Part shown: one piece after another, positions 1-5,847 of the stretch
Layout: every line of letters starts with the position of its first letter
Numbering within the stretch: the first letter of the stretch is position 1
Assembly: GCF_001180265.1 (NCBI RefSeq)
Contig: NZ_CVSW01000107.1
Span: 1-51,545, forward strand
Direction: 5' to 3'
Origin: Prochlorococcus marinus
Lineage (GTDB): Bacteria; Cyanobacteriota; Cyanobacteriia; PCC-6307; Cyanobiaceae
Length of the DNA: 51,545 bases
Position numbers and translations under genes: made by a program
Notes under the pieces: model-generated
What the model saw: only the letters and a program-made list of their open reading frames with translations
Databases searched by the model: none
Told to the model about the DNA's origin: nothing

Positions 1-2
1 AT

Positions 3-95
3 GGGTTTAAGAGGATAGGAAGTGCCCAATATCGTAAAAAAGGAGCATTCCTTCAACATGGAGAGATTCAAACAAATCCCTCAAAAGATTTATGA
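3..95 (+). pseudogene. Fragment of a lipoate/biotin protein ligase-like reading frame at the window edge
   Basis: The frame starting at base 3 is open to a TGA at 93-95 and encodes about 30 residues including RIGSAQYRKKGAFLQHGEI. This resembles the GSAQ-(x)n-G-x-LLQHGS segment of LplA/LipM-type lipoate-protein ligases, which lies mid-protein and is normally followed by many more residues. Here the frame is cut off where the CsoS1D coding sequence begins, with TGA overlapping the ATG of the next frame. Both reading frames seem to be broken at the same place, so this is probably a chimeric join (assembly or amplification artefact) or a genuine deletion. The family call rests on a short motif only. 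Confidence 0.45.
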
Positions 96-310
96 TTCAA
101 TCTGGAATGAGCATGTTTATATTAGAAACCGAACCTGCTGGGTATGTTTTAAAAGCAGCAAATGAAGCAGAGAAAGCATCAAATATAACTGTTGTTGATG
201 TAAAGGCAGTTGGCGCGTTTGGTAGGTTAACTCTAGCAGGGAAAGAAGGAGACGTAGAAGAAGCAGCAGCAGCAGCAATAAGAGCAATTGATGAAATCTC
301 AAATTATTGA
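92..310 (+). pseudogene. csoS1D: CsoS1D carboxysome shell protein, C-terminal BMC domain only (5'-truncated)
   Basis: The 72 residues from MIQSGMSMFILETEPAGYV to the stop are a BMC fold half: beta-helix start, the DVKAVGAFGRLTLAGKEG core and an alanine-rich last helix. In marine picocyanobacteria CsoS1D is about 250 residues with two BMC domains, forms stacked pseudohexamers with a gated large pore, and sits just upstream of the cso operon, as here. The N-terminal domain is missing: in-frame stops lie at 8-10 and 35-37, and there is no ribosome binding site before the ATG at 92. The coding sequence therefore enters from a broken junction near 90. I treat it as a partial gene, not a real small protein. 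It converges with rdgB, 7 bases away. Confidence 0.8.
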
Positions 311-317
311 TAATTTT

Positions 318-902
318 TTAATTTAAACCAATTTCTTTTTTGAGGTAAGGTGACATAATTTTGGCAGCTTTACCCCTGCTTCCTAACTTACTTAGTTGCG
401 CTTGTGATAGTTCTCCATAAACAGAGTTAGCTTCTTTTACCCAAAAAATAGATTCGAACTCCCCATTCGGATATTTTGGGGCCTTAAGAATTTCTCCCCA
501 GCATATTCCAGTTGTATCCTTCACTAAATTTCCTGAGGGATCACATAAAACCATACAACTTATAAATCTTGCGCTCCTATAAGGACTATCAGAAAGTTCA
601 ATAATTAATTTTTTGATTTTTTCAGCATTGTTTTTGGCATATCGAGCAGAATATATGCCTGGTCGACCATCTAAGATATCCACTTCAAGGCCTGAATCGT
701 CAGCTAATGCCCAAGTTTTGGTCTCTAAAGCAGCTGCTTTTGCTTTTAAAAGTGCATTCTCAAAATATGTGTTTCCAGTCTCTTCGACGTTTAAATATTC
801 TGGTTGCTTCTGAACCCTTAAAGACAAAACATCCAACATTTCAGAAATTTCAGAAACTTTACTTTTGTTGCCACTCGCAATAGTTAGGACTGGAAGATTC
901 AA
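318..902 (-). CDS. rdgB: RdgB/HAM1 non-canonical purine NTP pyrophosphatase
   Basis: This 194-residue protein hydrolyses dITP, XTP and related deaminated purine nucleotides to monophosphates, cleaning the nucleotide pool. It shows the family hallmarks: SGNKSK at residues 10-15 (phosphate binding), ADDSGLEVD at 67-75 and GRPGIYSARYA at 79-89 (metal and base pocket), at the usual length of about 190-200. The start is TTG (900-902 on the minus strand), directly giving MNLPVLTIASGNK; no ATG fits better. The gene converges with the csoS1D remnant and diverges from csoS1, so its own promoter must lie in the 327-base gap shared with the carboxysome operon. Family assignment is secure. Confidence 0.93.
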   Translation of the reverse strand: MNLPVLTIASGNKSKVSEISEMLDVLSLRVQKQPEYLNVEETGNTYFENALLKAKAAALETKTWALADDSGLEVDILDGRPGIYSARYAKNNAEKIKKLIIELSDSPYRSARFISCMVLCDPSGNLVKDTTGICWGEILKAPKYPNGEFESIFWVKEANSVYGELSQAQLSKLGSRGKAAKIMSPYLKKEIGLN

Positions 903-966
903 AATAACAATTAAATTTATTGAGAATATTATCTTACTTTAAAGTTAGATACGGAGACAGGAAAGG

Positions 967-980
967 TTGAACATTCCACA
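967..980 (+). repeat. 14-bp direct repeat, copy 1 (TTGAACATTCCACA)
   Basis: An exact 14-base match to the segment at 1198-1211, 231 bases downstream. This copy lies within the GC-rich patch, directly before the CCTGT-GTAG-ACAGG hairpin. Flanking bases differ between copies, so the repeat unit ends sharply. Role unknown; a regulator site or an RNA-level element is possible. Confidence 0.8.
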
Positions 981-1072
981 CCTGTGTAGACAGGGCCTGC
1001 CTCGTACGGAAATAACTTAATGTAAATTTTTTCTTAACACAACAGTATGTTTTGATGCACTAACTAAGTTGC

Positions 1073-1180
1073 ATAAGTATTGACATATCAATAGTACCAA
1101 GGGTGATAAGTTTAACTTATGAATGATAGAAAAAACATTAATGGAGATTTTATCGAAAACGCTTGACTTATAAGTACTTA
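1073..1180 (+). promoter_or_regulatory. Candidate cso operon promoter/operator region with repeated ATAAGT half-sites
   Basis: ATAAGT occurs at 1073-1078, 1106-1111 and 1170-1175, and its complement ACTTAT at 1115-1120 and 1166-1171. Two form palindromes: ATAAG-N5-CTTAT at 1106-1120 (7-base arms around one base) and ACTTATAAGT at 1166-1175, followed by a further ACTTA. TATAAG at 1169-1174 is a 5/6 match to a -10 box and would start transcription near 1181, about 50 bases before csoS1. TTGACA at 1080-1085 lacks a good -10 at standard spacing. The inverted half-sites spaced by five bases resemble LysR-type (CbbR/RbcR) operators; that identity is inference. Confidence 0.4.
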
Positions 1181-1197
1181 ATGAAGCATTCTTCGAA

Positions 1198-1211
1198 TTG
1201 AACATTCCACA
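1198..1211 (+). repeat. 14-bp direct repeat, copy 2, in the csoS1 leader
   Basis: Exact copy of 967-980. It ends 18 bases before the csoS1 ATG at 1230, so it is probably inside the transcribed leader of the carboxysome mRNA if transcription starts near 1180. That position fits a translational control or stability element as well as a DNA site. Confidence 0.8.
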
Positions 1212-1229
1212 TTTAGTAATTAGTAGACA

Positions 1230-1541
1230 ATGGCTACAGAAACAATGGGTATCGCTCTCGGCATGATCGAGACACGCGGACTTGTACCTGCAATCGAAGC
1301 AGCAGATGCAATGACAAAGGCTGCAGAAGTTCGCCTTATTGGTCGTGAATTCGTAGGTGGCGGTTATGTCACAGTATTAGTTAGAGGCGAAACAGGCGCA
1401 GTTAACGCAGCTGTAAGAGCTGGTGCTGATGCTTGTGAAAGAGTTGGAGACGGTTTAGTCGCAGCTCACATTATTGCTCGCCCTCATAGAGAGGTTGAAC
1501 CTGCTCTTGGTAACGGTGAATTTCTTGGTCAAAAGGACTAA
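1230..1541 (+). CDS. csoS1: CsoS1 major carboxysome shell hexamer protein
   Basis: A 103-residue single-domain BMC protein that tiles the facets of the alpha-carboxysome as hexamers and lets bicarbonate and RuBP pass through a central pore. The whole sequence is one BMC fold: MGIALGMIETRGLVPAIEAADAM at the N-terminus, the pore loop FVGGGYV at residues 41-47, and a basic C-terminal tail. It is first in the cso operon, 69 bases before rbcL. GC and codon choice are visibly richer than in surrounding genes, as expected for a very highly expressed gene. A perfect 20-base palindrome follows the stop and may stabilise its mRNA end. Confidence 0.96.
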   Translation: MATETMGIALGMIETRGLVPAIEAADAMTKAAEVRLIGREFVGGGYVTVLVRGETGAVNAAVRAGADACERVGDGLVAAHIIARPHREVEPALGNGEFLGQKD

Positions 1542-1550
1542 TTAAGTAAA

Positions 1551-1570
1551 GCAAAATTTATAAATTTTGC
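1551..1570 (+). promoter_or_regulatory. 20-bp perfect palindrome in the csoS1-rbcL junction
   Basis: GCAAAATTTA followed directly by its reverse complement, 9 bases after the csoS1 stop. It can form a 10-base arm hairpin (fewer pairs after loop closure). No T-run follows, so it is more likely an RNA stability or processing hairpin than a terminator. Confidence 0.55.
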
Positions 1571-1610
1571 ACAATAATTATTTTCCCTACACAGACCTAA
1601 ATTTATCCTT

Positions 1611-3026
1611 ATGAGTAAGAAGTATGATGCAGGGGTAAAGGAGTACAGAGATACCTACTGGACTCCTGAATATGTACCCCTAGACACCGATTTACTAGCC
1701 TGTTTCAAATGTACAGGTCAAGAAGGTGTCCCCAGAGAAGAAGTTGCAGCAGCTGTTGCCGCTGAATCTTCAACAGGTACTTGGTCAACAGTTTGGTCCG
1801 AGTTACTTACAGATTTAGAATTTTATAAAGGACGTTGTTATCGAATCGAAGATGTTCCTGGAGATCCTGAAGCTTTTTATGCTTTTATTGCATATCCTTT
1901 AGATCTTTTTGAAGAAGGTTCTATTACAAACGTATTAACATCTCTAGTAGGAAACGTTTTTGGATTTAAAGCTCTAAGACACTTACGTCTAGAGGATATT
2001 AGATTCCCAATCGCTTTCATCAAAACTTGCGGTGGTCCACCAAATGGAATCGTAGTTGAAAGAGATCGTTTAAATAAATATGGAAGACCTCTTCTTGGTT
2101 GTACCATTAAACCTAAATTAGGATTATCTGGTAAAAACTATGGTCGTGTTGTATATGAGTGCCTTAGAGGTGGTCTTGATTTAACGAAAGATGACGAGAA
2201 TATAAATTCTCAGCCATTCCAACGTTGGAGAGAAAGATTTGAGTTTGTTGCAGAAGCAGTTAAGCTTGCTCAGCAAGAAACTGGAGAAGTTAAAGGTCAC
2301 TACCTAAACTGTACTGCCAACACTCCTGAAGAGCTTTACGAAAGAGCTGAATTTGCAAAAGAGCTAGATATGCCAATCATCATGCATGATTATATAACTG
2401 GCGGTTTTACTGCAAATACTGGATTAGCAAACTGGTGTCGTAAAAATGGCATGCTTCTTCATATTCACAGAGCGATGCATGCTGTTATTGATAGACATCC
2501 AAAACACGGTATCCATTTCAGGGTTCTAGCAAAATGTTTGAGACTCTCAGGAGGAGATCAACTACATACTGGAACTGTTGTTGGAAAACTAGAAGGTGAT
2601 CGTCAAACAACTCTTGGTTACATTGACAATTTAAGAGAGTCATTTGTTCCCGAAGATAGATCAAGAGGTAACTTCTTTGATCAAGATTGGGGTTCAATGC
2701 CAGGAGTATTTGCTGTCGCATCAGGTGGTATTCACGTATGGCATATGCCTGCACTCCTAGCGATTTTTGGAGATGATTCTTGTCTTCAGTTCGGTGGAGG
2801 AACACATGGGCATCCATGGGGTTCAGCTGCTGGAGCTGCAGCCAACAGAGTCGCTTTAGAAGCTTGTGTAAAAGCACGTAATGCTGGTCGCGAAATCGAA
2901 AAAGAGAGTAGAGACATTCTTATGGAAGCTGCTAAACACAGTCCTGAATTAGCTATCGCTCTTGAAACTTGGAAGGAAATTAAGTTTGAATTTGATACCG
3001 TCGACAAACTAGACGTTCAGGGTTAA
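1611..3026 (+). CDS. rbcL: RuBisCO large subunit, form IA
   Basis: A 471-residue large subunit of ribulose-1,5-bisphosphate carboxylase/oxygenase, the CO2-fixing enzyme packed inside the carboxysome. Active-site segments are intact: [16 protein letters not shown] (catalytic Lys), [11 protein letters not shown] with the carbamylated Lys at residue 193, [22 protein letters not shown] with the catalytic His, the mobile loop 6 [10 protein letters not shown] and the phosphate site [11 protein letters not shown]. Residence in a cso operon, directly after csoS1, marks it as the proteobacterial-type form IA that marine picocyanobacteria acquired with the alpha-carboxysome. The rbcS gene follows after 93 bases containing a hairpin. 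Confidence 0.98.
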
Positions 3027-3040
3027 ACCAGATTTCACAA

Positions 3041-3065
3041 TTGAGGAGATTCTTCTTCTCCTCAA
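3041..3065 (+). promoter_or_regulatory. Hairpin in the rbcL-rbcS junction
   Basis: TTGAGGAGA (3041-3049) and TCTCCTCAA (3057-3065) form a perfect 9-bp stem with a 7-base pyrimidine loop, 14 bases after the rbcL stop. No T-run follows. The GGAGG-containing arm is buried in the stem and is too far (about 70 bases) from rbcS to serve as its ribosome binding site. Likely an mRNA stability or processing element. Confidence 0.6.
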
Positions 3066-3119
3066 ACTTCTACAAATCTCGTTCTATTACGAGTAATTTC
3101 ATTCACATTTTAATTAATT

Positions 3120-3461
3120 ATGCCTTTCCAGAGCACAGTAGGCGACTATCAAACAGTTGCAACCCTGGAAACATTCGGTTTCTTGCCACCGATGACCCAG
3201 GAAGAAATATACGATCAAATTGCATACATAATTGCTCAAGGCTGGAGTCCTGTTATTGAGCATGTTCATCCTAGTGGAAGTATGCAAACTTATTGGTCTT
3301 ATTGGAAACTCCCATTCTTTGGGGAAAAAGATCTTAACTTGGTTGTAAGTGAATTAGAGGCATGTCATAGAGCATACCCTGATCACCATGTAAGAATCAT
3401 CGGATACGATGCTTACACTCAAAGCCAAGGAACAGCTTTTGTAGTTTTCCAAGGACGTTAA
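3120..3461 (+). CDS. rbcS: RuBisCO small subunit, form IA
   Basis: A 113-residue small subunit that caps the L8 core to make L8S8 RuBisCO. The family pattern is clear: TVGDYQTVATLETFGFLPPM near the N-terminus, EIYDQIAYIIAQGWSPVIEH, YWSYWKLPFFGE and the RAYPDHHVRIIGYDAYTQ strand near the C-terminus. It has the short beta A-B loop typical of bacterial forms. The ATG at 3120 gives MPFQSTVGDYQ; an overlapping frame upstream (3041-3259) is a shadow. A strong terminator-like hairpin follows 22 bases after the stop, which would favour accumulation of csoS1-rbcL-rbcS messages over csoS2. Confidence 0.97.
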   Translation: MPFQSTVGDYQTVATLETFGFLPPMTQEEIYDQIAYIIAQGWSPVIEHVHPSGSMQTYWSYWKLPFFGEKDLNLVVSELEACHRAYPDHHVRIIGYDAYTQSQGTAFVVFQGR

Positions 3462-3483
3462 ATCTACTTTATGTAGTAAATAT

Positions 3484-3517
3484 CTTTCTCCAAAAATTAT
3501 TTTTGGAGAAAGTTTTT
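3484..3517 (+). terminator. Terminator-like hairpin between rbcS and csoS2
   Basis: CTTTCTCCAAAAA (3484-3496) pairs perfectly with 3500-3512, a 13-bp stem with a 3-base loop, followed by TTTTT at 3513-3517. This is the strongest hairpin seen in the window and has the form of an intrinsic terminator, although its AT-rich upper stem makes it weaker than a GC-rich one. As csoS2 starts only 26 bases later, with no obvious promoter between, it probably acts as an attenuator with partial read-through, or protects the 3' end of the upstream message. Confidence 0.7.
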
Positions 3518-3542
3518 CAAAAGAGTTTCACATTTGAAGATT

Positions 3543-5840
3543 ATGTCAAAAAAAACCAGTAGAGAGATTGCACTAGAAAGAAGAAAAGCGATGAGTGATA
3601 GTGGTAAAAAAGCTGCTGCTTATTCTTCGACTACTAAAGATAGAGTTCGATCTTCTCAAGATATACAGATTTCTGGGACTCAGTCTTCTCCTAATAATCA
3701 AAAAATTTCTAAATCAGCTATAAAACATATTCCAAAAACTCAGGAAAATAGAAAGTCTTCTCCCACAACTTTATCTAGTAAAGAATTAGTAATAGAGAGA
3801 AGAAAAGCAATGTCTACCCATGGGAAATCGGCTATAACTTCATCCGATAGAACTCGTACTGATGTTAAAAAAGAAAGTCCTGTAAATACAGTTAAAGCTA
3901 TCACAATCAAAAATCAAGAAGTTCAAAATTCATATAATACAGAAATTAAAACTTCAAAACCAAACGTTAAAAGAAGAATTAATCAGAAGAGAAAGCCTAT
4001 TACTAATACAAGTAGAGATATTGTTTTAGCGAGAAGAGAAGCTCAATCTAAGCATGGTAAATCAGCAACTAAACAAAATACCAGTGCAGCTTCTTTAGCT
4101 AGAAGGGGAGACCCAGATTTAACCAGTAGAGAGATTTCTCAGAGAGTAAGAGAGCTAAGAAGTAAAACTGGTGCCACAGGCAAAAAAGGTAATGGTAAAT
4201 GTAGACCATGTGGTCCAAATAAAAATGGAGCTAAACAAAATATTGCAGATGCTAACTGGAAAGTTGGTAAAAGTGAAACTGATTCAGGTCAAATAGTTAC
4301 TGGAACACAAGCTAATAGATCAGTAAAAACTACAGGTAATGAAGCAAGTACATGCAGAACTGTCACTGGTACTCAATATATGGGAGCAGAAGTAGTTGAC
4401 CAATTTTGCCATGATAGACCAAGTTATAAACAACCACTTAGATCTACTGTTACCTCTACAACATCAGGGAATAAAGTAACTGGAAATGAAGTCGGTAGAT
4501 CTGAGAGGGTCACAGGCGATGAGCCTGGGACTTGTAAAACCCTTACAGGTACTGAATATGTATCTGCTAATCAGTCACAGAAGTATTGTGGTGATGTCCC
4601 AAAAAATCCTTCAAAGGTTAAACATAGTACTACAACTGATGGATTAAAAGTATCTGGATCTCTTCCTGGTAGATCAACTCTGGTTACTGGAGATGAATCA
4701 GGTTCTGGACATCAGTTAACTGGAGATCAATATCTTGGCTCAGAGCCAAATCCAAAAGGTAAAGCATTTGAAAAAGTAGGTAGTTACAACACTCTTAATG
4801 GGAATAATATAACTGGAACAGGTGTAGGAAGATCAGACCATATGACAGGCAATGAACATGGGAGTTGCAAGAATGTAACCGGTGATGAGTACATAGGATC
4901 TCAACAATATGAGAAGTTTTGCGGTTCAAAACCAAAACCAGAGGCTAGAAAAGTAGGTTTAAGCCTTTCTTCAAAGTCAAATTTAATAAGCGGGACTATG
5001 ACAGGAAGATCAAAAATAGTAACTGGAGATGAACCAGGTTCGTGCAAAGTGCTAACAGGAACACCATACGCAGGCTTAGATCAGATTAATGATAATTGTA
5101 ATACCGAGATTTCTGAAGATATGAAATCCCGATCAACAGTTAATTCTGGAAATAATTCAAATGCCAGACTTACAGGACAACAACCAGGAATTGGCGGGGT
5201 AATGACAGGTGCTAAGAAAGGTGCTTGTAAAAACCTAACAGGGACCCCTTATGTTGGTGGAGATCAGTTCTCACAAGCTTGTGATAATCCTCCACATGAT
5301 ACTGCTTATGCGAATCCGGAAAAGTCATCAGGTAACTCTTGGAATGAATTCTCTGTTAAATCACCATCAAGAGAAAAATATTCTGAAAAAAATACTCTAG
5401 GTGTTACCGGTAATGAATATGAAAATGGTTCAAAGGTAACAGGACCTTTTGATATGGCAGTTGATAAGGTTACTGGGACTGAAAAATTTAGATTTGAACC
5501 TAATAAGAATATTACTTATAAACAAAAAATGGAAATTGAAGAGACAGAACGTGCTGCGAAAACACCAGAAAAAAGAGTCGCATCAAGGATTACTGGTGAA
5601 GGACAATCAGTAGGAAATGTAACAGGTGATGACTGGGATCGCGGTGATAAGGTAACAGGTACAGAGGGAGCTTCTTCTAGAAAGCGAAATCCATCAAGAG
5701 CAGGATTTATGAGCGCAATGCCTCCTATGGAAGTTAAAAGAAATGAGGAAACAGAAAAACCAGATTTTTTGATAACTGGATCTAGTGGTAATACTCGTGA
5801 AGGACAACTTGTTACCTTTTCAGGTGGTGCAAGAGGTTAA
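3543..5840 (+). CDS. csoS2: CsoS2 carboxysome assembly scaffold
   Basis: A 765-residue intrinsically disordered scaffold that binds RuBisCO and the shell and so nucleates the alpha-carboxysome. Four basic N-terminal repeats are visible (SREIALERRKAMSDSGKKA, SKELVIERRKAMSTHGKSA, SRDIVLARREAQSKHGKSA, then SREISQRVRELRSKTG); this region docks on RuBisCO. About six middle repeats of roughly 50 residues follow, built on VTGT/VTGDE triplets with paired Cys and a YxG motif. The C-terminal region ends in GNTREGQLVTFSGGARG, the shell-facing tail. A TTG at 3534 would add three residues, but MSKKTSRE from the ATG at 3543 is the natural start. The third middle repeat lacks the cysteines of the others. 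csoSCA follows after 7 bases. Confidence 0.96.
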   Translation: MSKKTSREIALERRKAMSDSGKKAAAYSSTTKDRVRSSQDIQISGTQSSPNNQKISKSAIKHIPKTQENRKSSPTTLSSKELVIERRKAMSTHGKSAITSSDRTRTDVKKESPVNTVKAITIKNQEVQNSYNTEIKTSKPNVKRRINQKRKPITNTSRDIVLARREAQSKHGKSATKQNTSAASLARRGDPDLTSREISQRVRELRSKTGATGKKGNGKCRPCGPNKNGAKQNIADANWKVGKSETDSGQIVTGTQANRSVKTTGNEASTCRTVTGTQYMGAEVVDQFCHDRPSYKQPLRSTVTSTTSGNKVTGNEVGRSERVTGDEPGTCKTLTGTEYVSANQSQKYCGDVPKNPSKVKHSTTTDGLKVSGSLPGRSTLVTGDESGSGHQLTGDQYLGSEPNPKGKAFEKVGSYNTLNGNNITGTGVGRSDHMTGNEHGSCKNVTGDEYIGSQQYEKFCGSKPKPEARKVGLSLSSKSNLISGTMTGRSKIVTGDEPGSCKVLTGTPYAGLDQINDNCNTEISEDMKSRSTVNSGNNSNARLTGQQPGIGGVMTGAKKGACKNLTGTPYVGGDQFSQACDNPPHDTAYANPEKSSGNSWNEFSVKSPSREKYSEKNTLGVTGNEYENGSKVTGPFDMAVDKVTGTEKFRFEPNKNITYKQKMEIEETERAAKTPEKRVASRITGEGQSVGNVTGDDWDRGDKVTGTEGASSRKRNPSRAGFMSAMPPMEVKRNEETEKPDFLITGSSGNTREGQLVTFSGGARG

Positions 5841-5847
5841 TTAAATA

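Larger units (their letters stand above)
903..1229. other. 327-base intergenic region between rdgB and the cso operon
   Basis: This is the only gap over 300 bases in the window. No convincing protein is encoded. It holds a GC-rich patch (about 945-1012, roughly 55% GC by count of 951-1010) with a CCTGT-GTAG-ACAGG hairpin at 981-994, two exact copies of TTGAACATTCCACA (967-980 and 1198-1211), a TTGACA at 1080-1085, and five ATAAGT/ACTTAT hexamers between 1073 and 1175. It must contain the promoters of both divergent genes, and may contain a small RNA or a structured leader. Confidence 0.7.

Noticed and set aside
117..302. Minus-strand frame with a long leucine run
   Set aside because: It is the complement of the alanine/GCA-rich helix of CsoS1D; low-complexity shadow.
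1017..1205. 62-residue minus-strand frame in the csoS1 upstream gap
   Set aside because: No recognisable motif or ribosome site; the segment is better explained as promoter and leader DNA.
1877..2107. Frames opposite rbcL (also 2518-2877 and 2786-3007)
   Set aside because: Shadows of a strongly conserved enzyme gene.
3041..3259. Plus-strand frame over the rbcL-rbcS gap and rbcS start
   Set aside because: Out of frame with rbcS; the rbcS motif sequence is in the frame starting at 3120.
3543..5840. Programmed frameshift giving short and long CsoS2
   Set aside because: Known in some alpha-carboxysome bacteria, but I could not identify a convincing slippery site plus structure here, so I do not claim it.
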